Source: Sandaracinaceae bacterium
GTDB taxonomy: Bacteria > Myxococcota_A > Polyangia > Polyangiales > Sandaracinaceae
Direction: 5' to 3'
Length of the DNA: 64,000 nucleotides
Assembly (NCBI GenBank): GCA_019637095.1
Contig: JAHBWG010000007.1
Coordinates: forward strand, 62,001-126,000
A program made the translations under genes and the position numbers. Positions 44,457 through 53,105 of the stretch are shown in pieces (position 1 is the first letter of the stretch; each line of letters opens with the position of its first letter). The notes under the pieces are model-generated. The model was not told the origin of the DNA and did not search any database. It saw nothing but the letters and a program-made list of their open reading frames with translations.

Positions 44457-45127
44457 CCGAGCTCGGCGTGCAGGAACGCGATCGCGCGCTCCCACGCGAG
44501 GGTCGCCGACGGCTCGTGGTACGCGTCGGGGTCGCTCTCGCGCATGAACGCGTGCTTCGCCTCGTAGAAGAAGAGATCCATCCGCCCGCCCGCCGCGCGC
44601 ACGTCGCGCGCGAGGCCGACCGCGGGCTCGGCGCGCGCGAACGGATCGCCCTCCGCGAAGTGCGCCTGGATCGGGCAGCGCATGCGCTCGGCCACCATGT
44701 AGTCCGCGCGCGCGTTGCCGTAGAACGGGACCGCCGCCGACAAGCCCTCGACCGACGCGGCCGCCGCGAACGCCATCGCGCCACCGAGACAGAACCCGGT
44801 CACCCCGACCTTCGGCGCCCCGCGCCCCCTGAGCTCGCGGACGCAGCGCGCCACGCGCTCCGTCGCGTCCTCGGTGCGGAGCGCGCTCGCGCGCGCGAGC
44901 GCCTCGGCCGGATCCGTCGTCGCGGGCCGATCGTAGAGGTCCGGCGCGAGGGCGACGAAGCCCTCGGCGGCGAAGCGCGCGCACTGCGCGCGGAGCTCGT
45001 CGTTGAGGCCCCACCACTCGTGGATCACCACGATGCCCGGCCCGCGCTCGCCCGCGAGCGCGGCGGTGAAGCGCGGGGAGCCGGCGTCGTCCTCGCGCAG
45101 CGCGAGCGTGAGCTCTCGGGTCGTCAT
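44453..45127 (-). CDS. dienelactone hydrolase family protein
   Basis: A 224-residue soluble hydrolase with the complete DLH triad: Cys in GFCLGG (about residue 116), Asp in EGDPF and His in AKHAF, plus the conserved HEWWG segment after strand 1. DLH enzymes open dienelactones in chlorocatechol and hydroxyquinol-type ring degradation, though many members have other roles. The candidate ring-cleavage fusion gene lies 8 kb away on the other strand, so any functional link is a guess. GTG 45136 is an alternative start. Confidence 0.88.
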   Translation of the reverse strand: MTTRELTLALREDDAGSPRFTAALAGERGPGIVVIHEWWGLNDELRAQCARFAAEGFVALAPDLYDRPATTDPAEALARASALRTEDATERVARCVRELRGRGAPKVGVTGFCLGGAMAFAAAASVEGLSAAVPFYGNARADYMVAERMRCPIQAHFAEGDPFARAEPAVGLARDVRAAGGRMDLFFYEAKHAFMRESDPDAYHEPSATLAWERAIAFLHAELG

Positions 45128-45160
45128 GGCGGGCACTCTACGCGCGCCCGCGCGAGCCCG

Positions 45161-45262
45161 TCACGCGATCTTCGGCGACGCGCCGAGCTCTCGAGCGAGC
45201 GCACCGACCGCCGCTCGGCGAGCGCCTCGTCGCGCCGCGGGGCCCACGTCGAGCGCGAAACA
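45161..45262 (-). pseudogene. relic of a short-chain dehydrogenase C-terminus
   Basis: The minus strand reads ARELGASPKIA-stop, closely matching the end of the intact SDR gene at 49557 (ARELGGAPKIT-stop); upstream it reads RRDEALAERR against GRDEALAERL in the intact copy. The nucleotide sequence from 45161 is nearly identical to that from 49557 for about 35 bases, then shows a gap of about ten bases and a frameshift. No SDR sequence continues beyond about 45262. Confidence 0.55.
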
Positions 45263-45311
45263 CGTAGCCACGCGTGCCCCCGCGCTGCTACGTCCCGCGG
45301 CGGAGGGTGCG

Positions 45312-46613
45312 ATGTACAAGACGTGTTGGATGAGCGCGGCGCTCGTGTTGGCAGCGTGCGACGGGGGCGGCGGGGGCGCCGACGCGGGCGGGGGCGCCGA
45401 CGCGGCCCCGGGCCTCGACGCGGGGGGCGGCGGCGCGCCCGTGGACGTGACGTTCGAGCCCCGGAACGGGCGCGACTCGAGCCCGCTCCCCGGAGCGACG
45501 ATCGCGGTGGACCTGCCGGACGGAACCCGGCTCGAGCAGACGACGGACGCATCGGCGCGGGCCACCTTCTCGATCGACTGGGCGGCCGGTCCCGTCGACG
45601 TGACCGTCCACGTCGCAGGCTACTCCGTGCTCTCGCTCGTCGGGCTGCGTGCCGAGCACGTCGCCAGGCACGTCGACGGAGACGTGCTGCCCGTGCCGCT
45701 GGCCGCCAACGCCGTGCGGACCGACCTCGTCACGCTGAGCGGCGCGATCCTGAACGGCAGCAACCCCGCCAACGTCTACCAGGTGACCGGGGACACCGCC
45801 GAGGGCGCCATCTCCCAGGCGCGGACCCCCTCCTACAGCGTGCGGGTGCCGACGGGCCGCGCGCTGCAGCTCGTGGTGGCCGAGATCGACTACGTGCTGC
45901 GCGGCACGAGCGACTTCACGAACGACTACCTCGCCGTGGGCACCGTCGAGGTGGGCCCGCTGAGCGCGGACACGACGCTCGATCTCGACCTCACGGCCAG
46001 CCCGGTCACGATGGGGGAGGTGTCGGGCTCGTTGGCCTCGCCAGGCGCGGGCACGCCGCTCGCGGACGTGGCGCTCTTCGGCTACGTCACCGACGAGCGC
46101 GACGGGACCTTCTACGGCGCGATGACCTCGGCGACGCCCAACGGCGCCAACGTGGACTTCACCATGGGCTACCGCGAGGCGACCGACGCCCGCCCGCTCA
46201 CCCGCTACTTCCTCGAGGAGGGCTCGCTCGCGTCGCAGATCGTCACGCGAGGCTGGCCCGTCGCGGGCCCGGTCGCGCTGACGTTCCTGCCGCCACCGGC
46301 GATCGTCACGCCCGCCTTCGGGGTGTCGCACTCGATCCACGACCCCTTCGAGCTCGACCGCGTCGCGCCCGGGGCCGAGACCGCGCTGCTGCTGATGGAG
46401 CCCGATCCCGCCGAGCGCTTGCTCTGGCTCGTCGTCAGCCCCGGGGGCTCGGCGACGCTCGCGTTCCCCGCGCTGCCGTCGGGCGTGGCCGCGCCGTCGG
46501 TGATCCCGGCGGGCGCCGATCTGTTCGTCCGGCCTCAGGTCTGCGAGCGGACCCTCGGGCAGATGTGTGGGCGCTTCGCCGTCGGCAACCGCCAGTTCGA
46601 CGTCACGCCCTGA
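45312..46613 (+). CDS. lipoprotein with carboxypeptidase-regulatory-like beta domain
   Basis: A 433-residue exported protein with the lipobox LVLAAC and a Gly/Asp/Ala linker (about 19-45). The next part (about 47-110) resembles a carboxypeptidase regulatory-like fold: PLPGATIAVDLPDGT followed by DVTVHVAGY. The rest is beta-rich with many Thr/Val/Asp residues and a C-terminal Cys pair (CERTLGQMC). ATG 45312 is preceded by GGAGGGTG. No enzyme motif is seen. Confidence 0.75.
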   Translation: MYKTCWMSAALVLAACDGGGGGADAGGGADAAPGLDAGGGGAPVDVTFEPRNGRDSSPLPGATIAVDLPDGTRLEQTTDASARATFSIDWAAGPVDVTVHVAGYSVLSLVGLRAEHVARHVDGDVLPVPLAANAVRTDLVTLSGAILNGSNPANVYQVTGDTAEGAISQARTPSYSVRVPTGRALQLVVAEIDYVLRGTSDFTNDYLAVGTVEVGPLSADTTLDLDLTASPVTMGEVSGSLASPGAGTPLADVALFGYVTDERDGTFYGAMTSATPNGANVDFTMGYREATDARPLTRYFLEEGSLASQIVTRGWPVAGPVALTFLPPPAIVTPAFGVSHSIHDPFELDRVAPGAETALLLMEPDPAERLLWLVVSPGGSATLAFPALPSGVAAPSVIPAGADLFVRPQVCERTLGQMCGRFAVGNRQFDVTP

Positions 46614-46648
46614 CGACCGACCGCTCGCGCGGCGCCCCCGAGCACGGC

Positions 46649-46869
46649 TCACGCGGCGCGGCGCGACGACCCTCTCTCGCGCGCGAGCGCGGCGAACGCA
46701 GCGTCGGTGCGAGAGAGCTTCGCGACCCGCTCGAGCGCGGCGAGCGGCGCTCTGGCCTCCAGGCTCGCGGCAGCGCCGAGCGGGACGAACGCCGATGATG
46801 TCGAGCCACGCCGCGATCTCGGTCGCGGCCTCGGCCGCCTCGATTGACACCCTCGCGTTCCAGCCGTAA
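46649..46869 (-). pseudogene. possible degraded minus-strand gene fragment
   Basis: Between the lipoprotein and the TPR kinase, two minus-strand frames that look coding join near 46795: RYGWNARVSIEAAEAATEIAA...WLDIIG, then AFVPLGAAASLEARAPLAALE to a stop near 46649. Together they resemble one helical protein broken by a single frameshift, in a genome whose random frames are Arg-rich. I cannot name a family. Confidence 0.25.
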
Positions 46870-46878
46870 CGACGCGGC

Positions 46879-49389
46879 GTGGAGCTCGCCCCAGGCACAC
46901 GGATCGCCGACCGCTACGTGATCGAGGCGCCGCTCGGGCAGGGCGGCATGGGCGCGGTCTATCGAGCGCGCGACGAGCGCCTCGATCGAGCGGTCGCGCT
47001 GAAGCTCTTGCCTGCCGCGCGCGTGGGCGACGCGACCTCCGCCGCCCGGCTCATCCGCGAGGCGCGCGCCACCGCGGCGCTCGAGCACGACCACATCGTC
47101 CCCGTCTACGACGTCGGCGCGACCGGGGACGGCGGCGCGTACCTCGCGATGAAGCTCGTGCGAGGCGAGTCGCTCCGCGCGCGCCTGCGTCGAGGACCGC
47201 TGCGGCTGGGCGAGGCGCGGCGGTGGGTCCTCGAGATCGGTGAGGCCCTCGCCTTCGCGCACGACGCCGGGATCGTCCACCGTGACGTGAAGCCCGACAA
47301 CGTGATGCTCCGCGCCGAGGATGGGCGCGCGGTGGTGCTCGACTTCGGCATCGCGCGCCGCGACGAGCTGCCGACGCTGACCGCGGACGGCGCCCTCGTC
47401 GGCACGCCGGCCTACCTCTCGCCGGAGCAAGCGCGCGCTCAGCCGGTGGACGGCCGCGCCGACCAGTTCGCGCTCGCGGTGCTCGCCTGGGAGCTGCTCA
47501 CCGGCGAGCTGCCGTGGAGAGGCTCGACGATGGCCGAGATGCTCGTCGCGATCCTCGAGGCCGACCCGCCGCCGCTCGCCATCGACGGCGCGCCCGAGGC
47601 GGCGCTGCGACGCGCGCTCGCCAAGCGGCGCGAGGATCGCTTCCCAACGATGCGCGCGTTCCTGGAGGCGTTGCGGCTACAGGACTCGGAGCTCGCGCTG
47701 GCCGCCACCGTGGACGTCTCCAGCGCGGCGCGTCCGGCGCCGGCGCCGCGAGGGCCGTGGCGCGCGGCCGCGATCGCGGGCGTCGGCCTGGCGATCGCGG
47801 GCGGGCTCACCTGGGCGATGGTCCGAGCCGGCAGCGCGGAGCCCGCGCCGGCGCCGGCGTCTAGGCCGCCAGCGCCCGCGCGGCCGCTCGAGCACGCGCT
47901 GCCGCCGTGCGCGGCGGAGGCGCAGCAGAGCTATCGCGCGGCGCGCGAGGACGCGCATCGCGGCTCGTGGCAGGCGGCCTATCAGGGGTATCGGCGCGCG
48001 TTCGAGCAGGATCAGACCTGCGCGTCGGCGGCGCTCGCGGTCGCTCGACTCGGGCAGACCTCCTCGTGGGCGCCCGACCTGCGCGAGCACGCGCTCGCCG
48101 CCATCCGTCACGCCGCCGACCTCTCCGCTCGAGAGCGCGCCTTGCTCGAGGCGCTGCGGCCCGTGTTCATGGGCGACCCGCCCGACCGGGAGGCGAGCGC
48201 CGCGCGCCTCGCCGCGCTGGCTCGTGACTTCCCGGACGACGCGGAGCTCCTCGCGGTCTGCGCAGCAAGCTCGAACGCTCCACTCGACGAGCGCGAGGCG
48301 GCCGCGCGGCGCGCCGCCGAGATCGATCCGGGGTACGCCCCGGCCTGGACCAGCCTCGCGACGGTCCACGAGCTCGCGGGCCGACCCGACGCGGCCGACG
48401 AGGCGCTGCGGGAGTGCTCCGAGCGCACGACGGGGGAGGACTGCCTCGTCACCGCGATCGACATGCGCGCGCTGCGCGGGCAGTGCGCGTCGATCGCTTC
48501 GCTCGCTCGCGAGGCACGCGCGCGCGCCCCGCGAGCCGCGCCCGTACGACTGCAGCTCGCCCGCGCCTACGCGGCGGATGGCGAGCCGGAGGGGCGCATC
48601 CGCGCAGAGCTCGCCGAGGCGTTCCGGCTCGCTCCCGATCCGATCATGGAGACGGCCTTCGCCGCGCTCCTGGCCGCGCACGTCGGCGACCACGCCCGCG
48701 CGCTCGAGCACGCGATCGCGACCGAAGCGGCGGGGCGTGAGGCGGATGTGCCCGGCGTCATCCTGGCCGGGGTGGCGCTGCGCGTCGGCGCGCTCGAGGA
48801 GCTCGGCCGCTCCGAGGAGGCCGCCGAGGTGGCGCGAGACTTCGTGGTGCGCAGCACGAGCACGCTCACCGCCGTCACCCTGAGCGGCCTGCACACCCTG
48901 CGCGAGGTCGAGGTCCTGCGCGCCGCGCGCCGCGTGTTCGACGCGCCCGCGTTCGAGCGCGAGCACGCGCGGTGGGCCGAGGGCCTCGCGGGCAACTCGG
49001 CGCTCGAGCCGATCGATCGGTGGGCCATGCGCGACGCCGCCTTCGCTCGCACGGCCGACGAGGCCACGGTGTCGCTCGCGCGGGCGCCGGCGGCGCTCCC
49101 TCGCGCGGGCGAGCTCGGTACGCTCGTCGGCGCCGGTGAGGTGCTCACGCTCGCCGAGCGCTGGGAGGAGGCGGCCGAGCGCCTCGCGCCGATCGCGAAC
49201 GGCTGCCTGCGCCTCAACCACCCCTACACGAGCGCCCGCGCGCTCCTCGCGCTCGGTCGGGTGCGCCTCGCGCAAGGACGCGTCAACGATGCTTGCGATG
49301 CTCTCGGCGAGCTCGAGCGGCGTTGGCCCGACGGCCCGTCCGAGAGCCGCGACGCAGCGCGCCGCCTCCGCGCCGCGAGCTGCCCCTAG
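46879..49389 (+). CDS. Hanks-type Ser/Thr protein kinase with C-terminal TPR region
   Basis: An 836-residue kinase. The kinase domain (about 10-265) has GQGGMGAVY, VALKLL, HRDVKPDN, DFGIAR and GTPAYLSPEQA, so it is probably active. One transmembrane helix (about 297-318) is followed by about 500 residues of TPR-like repeats (for example YQGYRRAFEQDQTCASAALAV; PAWTSLATVHELAGRPDAADEAL) that would lie outside the cytoplasm. GTG 46879 is used; no stronger start is visible. Upstream lies a possible gene relic. Confidence 0.92.
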   Translation: MELAPGTRIADRYVIEAPLGQGGMGAVYRARDERLDRAVALKLLPAARVGDATSAARLIREARATAALEHDHIVPVYDVGATGDGGAYLAMKLVRGESLRARLRRGPLRLGEARRWVLEIGEALAFAHDAGIVHRDVKPDNVMLRAEDGRAVVLDFGIARRDELPTLTADGALVGTPAYLSPEQARAQPVDGRADQFALAVLAWELLTGELPWRGSTMAEMLVAILEADPPPLAIDGAPEAALRRALAKRREDRFPTMRAFLEALRLQDSELALAATVDVSSAARPAPAPRGPWRAAAIAGVGLAIAGGLTWAMVRAGSAEPAPAPASRPPAPARPLEHALPPCAAEAQQSYRAAREDAHRGSWQAAYQGYRRAFEQDQTCASAALAVARLGQTSSWAPDLREHALAAIRHAADLSARERALLEALRPVFMGDPPDREASAARLAALARDFPDDAELLAVCAASSNAPLDEREAAARRAAEIDPGYAPAWTSLATVHELAGRPDAADEALRECSERTTGEDCLVTAIDMRALRGQCASIASLAREARARAPRAAPVRLQLARAYAADGEPEGRIRAELAEAFRLAPDPIMETAFAALLAAHVGDHARALEHAIATEAAGREADVPGVILAGVALRVGALEELGRSEEAAEVARDFVVRSTSTLTAVTLSGLHTLREVEVLRAARRVFDAPAFEREHARWAEGLAGNSALEPIDRWAMRDAAFARTADEATVSLARAPAALPRAGELGTLVGAGEVLTLAERWEEAAERLAPIANGCLRLNHPYTSARALLALGRVRLAQGRVNDACDALGELERRWPDGPSESRDAARRLRAASCP

Positions 49390-49556
49390 CTAGAGCACCG
49401 ATCCGTTCGAGCGAGTCACCCGGAACCGAAGTGAGTGCGGCCAGGCGTCGTGGTGGACGTCGGGCGCACACGCGCGCGCCACCGTGTTCGCTTCGTCGGG
49501 GACTCGCCGCGCGGCTGAGGGGACCGTCCTGGCAGCCCGTCTGCGCGCGCGGGCCG

Positions 49557-50492
49557 TCACGTGATCTTCGGCGCCCCGCCGAGCTCTCTCGCGAGCTCGA
49601 TCGAGCGCTGCCACAGGCGCTCGGCGAGGGCCTCGTCGCGGCCGAGCGAGCTCGAGCGCGCGACGTTCACGTCGGCGAAGTACTCGCCGGTCACGCCGTC
49701 GAGCGACGGGTGCGCCGCGACGTAGCACTGCGTGGCCGCGCCCTCGTGGACGTCCTTCATGAACGCCCAGCTCACGAGCGCGCTGCCGAAGCGCAGCACG
49801 CCCATGTGCCGCCCGAGGTTGGTCGCGATCACGCCCGGGTGCACGGCGTTGGCGGTGCGCTCGCCGTCGAGGCGCTTCGCGAGCGCGCGCGCGAACAGGA
49901 GGTTCGCGAGCTTGCTCTGCCCGTACGCCGCCCACGGCGTGTAGCCGCGCTCGTAGGCGAGGTCGTCGAAGCGGATGCCCTCGGGCGGCGCCATCGTGTG
50001 CGCGCTGCTCGACAGCATCACTACGCGGCCCGCCGGCGTGAGCCGATCGGCGAGGCCGGTGACGAGCAGGAAGTGGCCGACGTGGTTGGTGAAGAGCTGG
50101 AGCTCGACGCCATGTCGCGTCTCGCGCTTGGGCAGCGCCATGATGCCGGCGTTGCAGAGGAGCACGTCGATCGGCCCGAGGCGCCGCGCGCGCTCGACGC
50201 ACGCGAGGACCGACTCGGGCTCGGAGAGCTCGCACGCGAGCGGCTCGTGACCTTCGCCCGCGAGCCCCGCGAGCGCGTCGCGCGCCTTGGCCTCGGTGCG
50301 CGCGGCGCCGAGGATCGTGGCGCCGCGCAGCGCGAGGACGCGCGCGCTCTCGAGGCCGAGCCCCGAATTGACGCCGGTGACGAGGACGCGGCGAGCCGAC
50401 AGGTCGAGCCCGGCCGTCACCTCCTCCGCCGTGGAGCCGAAGCCGAACCCGCTCGGACCACCCCGCCCCCTGACCATCCCTGCGAGAGACAT
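49557..50492 (-). CDS. short-chain dehydrogenase/reductase (WW-oxidoreductase/retinol-dehydrogenase-like)
   Basis: A 311-residue NAD(P)-dependent oxidoreductase. It has the cofactor motif TGVNSGLG (about residues 39-46), NAGIMALP, catalytic Ser in MLSSSAH and the YGQSK active-site Tyr-Lys, and an extended C-terminal part as in the WWOX/retinol dehydrogenase-like group. The ATG at 50492 is supported by AGAAGG seven bases upstream. A frameshifted partial copy of its last 30 codons lies at 45161. Substrate unknown. Confidence 0.9.
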   Translation of the reverse strand: MSLAGMVRGRGGPSGFGFGSTAEEVTAGLDLSARRVLVTGVNSGLGLESARVLALRGATILGAARTEAKARDALAGLAGEGHEPLACELSEPESVLACVERARRLGPIDVLLCNAGIMALPKRETRHGVELQLFTNHVGHFLLVTGLADRLTPAGRVVMLSSSAHTMAPPEGIRFDDLAYERGYTPWAAYGQSKLANLLFARALAKRLDGERTANAVHPGVIATNLGRHMGVLRFGSALVSWAFMKDVHEGAATQCYVAAHPSLDGVTGEYFADVNVARSSSLGRDEALAERLWQRSIELARELGGAPKIT

Positions 50493-50562
50493 CGCGGGAC
50501 CTTCTGGGTCCCGTCCGCCCTGCGCGCAACCCGTCATGCGCGCAACGCGATGGGGTCGAAGG

Positions 50563-51621
50563 CTATCTCGACATCGGCCAGACGGAGTCGTCGGCCAGCC
50601 GCTCGGGGATCCGCACCCCGTAGTGCTCCTCGATCGGCGCGAGGTGCTGCGGGGCCGCCTCCCACACCGCGCGCAGCGCGCCGCGGCAGACGTCGACCGC
50701 CGCCCTCGGCATCGGCCCGAGCGGGCGGCGGCAGTAGCTCCCGATCATCCCGAGGCCCGCCATCATCGCCTTGAGCGGCACCGGGTTGCGGAACTTGTCC
50801 TCGACGCGCAGCGCGCGCCCGTCGGGCAGCGTCCGCGTCCCGTGCGCGCGCACCCCGACGATCTTCAACAGCGGCCCGATCTCGCTCGCGATGCGCCCCG
50901 CCTCGCCGACGTCACCGCTCGCGCGCGCCTCGACCATGTCGACGAGCGCGCGGGGCACGAGGTTCGCCATCACGCTGATCACGCCGGACGCCTGGATCGC
51001 CGGGTCGTTCATCATCGGCAGCGTGAGGTCGTCGTCTCCGCTCAGGATCGCGAGGCTCGAGCCGCACAGCTCGCGGTCGTAGCGCATGCGATCGAGATCG
51101 CCGGTCGCCTGCTTGACCGCCGGGACGCGCGCGCGGTCCGTGAGGTGCAGGATCGCGAGGTCCTCCGCGCCGAGCGCGCAGCCGGAGCGCGCGGGGATGA
51201 CGTACGGGACGATCGGGATCTCGGGGACCGCCTTGAGCACGCGCTCGTAGTACTCGGTGCGCAGCTCGAGGCTGCTCGGGCCGTTGTAGTAGCAGTCGAC
51301 GAGGAGCGCCGCGCTCGCGCCGAGACGGCGCGCGTCGTCGGTCCCGCGGATCGCCTCCTGCGTGTTGTTGCTGCCGGTGCCAGCGAGGACGCCACCGGCG
51401 TCGCCGACCACGCGGACGGCGCGCGAGACGAGCGTGTCGTGCTCCTCCCAGCTCAGCGTCGGCGACTCCCCGGTCGTGCCGCACGGGACCACGCCCGCGA
51501 CGCCCCCGGCGAGCGCGAAGCGGACGAGCCGATCGTAGGCCGCGAGGTCGAGCGTGCCGTCGTCGGTGAAGGGGGTCGCGAGGGCGGGCCACACCCCGCG
51601 GGGCGAGAAGGCGCTGGGCAT
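50563..51621 (-). CDS. dapA: dihydrodipicolinate synthase family lyase
   Basis: A 352-residue DapA/NAL-superfamily aldolase. Conserved features are GTTGE (about residue 48), the catalytic Tyr in YVIPARSG with its Arg, and the Schiff-base Lys in AVKQATGD. These are the residues of 4-hydroxy-tetrahydrodipicolinate synthase, first step of lysine/DAP synthesis from pyruvate and aspartate semialdehyde. The protein is about 55 residues longer than typical DapA; the extra part is C-terminal (ending SVWPMSR). A related aldolase with another substrate cannot be excluded, and no lysine-pathway genes adjoin it. Confidence 0.8.
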   Translation of the reverse strand: MPSAFSPRGVWPALATPFTDDGTLDLAAYDRLVRFALAGGVAGVVPCGTTGESPTLSWEEHDTLVSRAVRVVGDAGGVLAGTGSNNTQEAIRGTDDARRLGASAALLVDCYYNGPSSLELRTEYYERVLKAVPEIPIVPYVIPARSGCALGAEDLAILHLTDRARVPAVKQATGDLDRMRYDRELCGSSLAILSGDDDLTLPMMNDPAIQASGVISVMANLVPRALVDMVEARASGDVGEAGRIASEIGPLLKIVGVRAHGTRTLPDGRALRVEDKFRNPVPLKAMMAGLGMIGSYCRRPLGPMPRAAVDVCRGALRAVWEAAPQHLAPIEEHYGVRIPERLADDSVWPMSR

Positions 51622-51700
51622 CGCGGTGAACGCTAACACCGCCGCGCCCCGCGCACCCGATCGCGCGTGCGCGCCGGCCCGGCGCGGGTACCCTACCGCG

Positions 51701-52300
51701 ATGCCGAGACCTCGTTGTCGCGTGGCCGTGACCGGCGGCCCTGGTGGAGGGAAGAGCACCGCCGTCGATCTGTTCCGCCGCGAGCTCGGCGAGGAGGTGG
51801 TCGTCGTGCCCGAGTCGGCGACGATGCTCTTCTCGGGCGGCTTCCCGCGCACCGAGGAGCCCGAGGCGCGCTGCTACGCGCAGCGCGCGATCTTCCACGT
51901 GCAGCGCAACCTCGAGGACCTCTACCGCAGCAAGTACCCCGGCCGCGCGCTCATCTGCGATCGCGGCACGGTCGACGGCGCCGCGTACTGGCCGCGCGAC
52001 GGCGACTACTTCATGGCGATGGGCACGACGCACGAGGCGGAGCTCGCGCGCTACGACGCGGTGATCTTCTTCGAGAGCGCGGCGGTCGGCGGGATGAGCA
52101 TCGAGGGCGGCAACCCGACGCGCATCGAGTCCGACCTGCAGGCCGTCCAGCTCGACCGCGCGCTGCGCGAGCTGTGGAAGGACCACGCGCACTTCGTGAT
52201 GGTCCCGCACCAGGCGTCGTTCTTCGAGAAGCTCCGCGTCGGCTTCGAAGCCATGCGCGAGATCGTGCGCGCCCACCGCGCGAACGGCGGCGGGGGTTGA
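51701..52300 (+). CDS. AAA_28/NadR-Ttd14-type P-loop ATPase or kinase
   Basis: A 199-residue P-loop protein. It has Walker A GGPGGGKST (about residues 12-20) and a central ICDRGTVD segment, with an overall pattern (VVPESATMLFSGGFPR; FFESAA) matching AAA_28 family proteins such as the NadR kinase domain and Ttd14. These bind or phosphorylate small molecules; the specific substrate is unknown. It stands divergent from the DapA-like gene with 79 bases between starts. Confidence 0.8.
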   Translation: MPRPRCRVAVTGGPGGGKSTAVDLFRRELGEEVVVVPESATMLFSGGFPRTEEPEARCYAQRAIFHVQRNLEDLYRSKYPGRALICDRGTVDGAAYWPRDGDYFMAMGTTHEAELARYDAVIFFESAAVGGMSIEGGNPTRIESDLQAVQLDRALRELWKDHAHFVMVPHQASFFEKLRVGFEAMREIVRAHRANGGGG

Positions 52301-52309
52301 GCTTCCGCG

Positions 52310-52957
52310 TCAGGGCTTCGGGATCTTGAGCGTCGCGCTGACCATCGCGGTGCCGCTCGCCGCGTAGAGGAGCACGAGCGGGTGCAGCGCGACTGGGCCG
52401 AGGCGGACCTCGCCGAGCCAGAGCGCGTCGCCGACCGCGTCCATCGCGAACGCCACGGCGAGCAGGAGCACGAGCCCGACGCTGGTCGGGATCGGCGTCC
52501 CCTCGAAGTGGCTCACCTTGCCCGCGTCGGTCATCAGCGCCTCGGCGGTGACGTTGAAGCGCGCGAGGCGGCTGATGCCGCAGCCGACGAAGTAGATCAG
52601 CACGAGCCCGTCCGCGAGCCCGCGCATCCCGAGGGCGAAGGCGATCGCCGCCGGGGCCACGCCGAACGAGACGATGTCGGCGAGCGAGTCGAGGTCGGCG
52701 CCGTAGGGCGAGCTGCGGCGCCGCCAGCGGGCCACCGTGCCGTCGAGCACGTCGAACACGAGCGCGAGCGGGAGCAGCCCGATCGCCGCCCACATCGCGG
52801 CGCGCTCGCCGCTCGCCACGTAGGCCATCGAGAGGAGCACGGAGCCCATCCCCGCCGCGCCGTTCGCGAGCGTGATCGCGTCGGCGAGCGAGAGCTCGCG
52901 CAAGAGCGAGAGGCGGCGGGGCCGCGGGGCGGCGGGCTCGGGCGGAGGCGCGGACAA
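52310..52957 (-). CDS. pssA: CDP-diacylglycerol-serine O-phosphatidyltransferase
   Basis: A 215-residue integral membrane enzyme of phosphatidylserine synthesis. The CDP-alcohol phosphotransferase motif is complete: DG-TVAR-x8-G-x3-D-x3-D (about residues 69-94). ARFNV, GTPIPTS and six or so hydrophobic segments match the PssA subclass that leads to phosphatidylethanolamine. The start is TTG at 52957; no ATG or GTG is available in frame near the expected N-terminus. No psd gene adjoins it here. Confidence 0.9.
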   Translation of the reverse strand: MSAPPPEPAAPRPRRLSLLRELSLADAITLANGAAGMGSVLLSMAYVASGERAAMWAAIGLLPLALVFDVLDGTVARWRRRSSPYGADLDSLADIVSFGVAPAAIAFALGMRGLADGLVLIYFVGCGISRLARFNVTAEALMTDAGKVSHFEGTPIPTSVGLVLLLAVAFAMDAVGDALWLGEVRLGPVALHPLVLLYAASGTAMVSATLKIPKP

Positions 52958-53105
52958 GGCTCGATCGGGGGCGCGGCGGGGGTCGCGCCACGACCGCGCT
53001 CATCATCGTGCGATCGCTCGCGGAACGCCAGCGCCGAGGGGCGCCGGCGACGCGGGGCTTTACGCGGGGCCGGCGGATCCCGAGACTCTCGCGCGGAGGC
53101 GAGCG

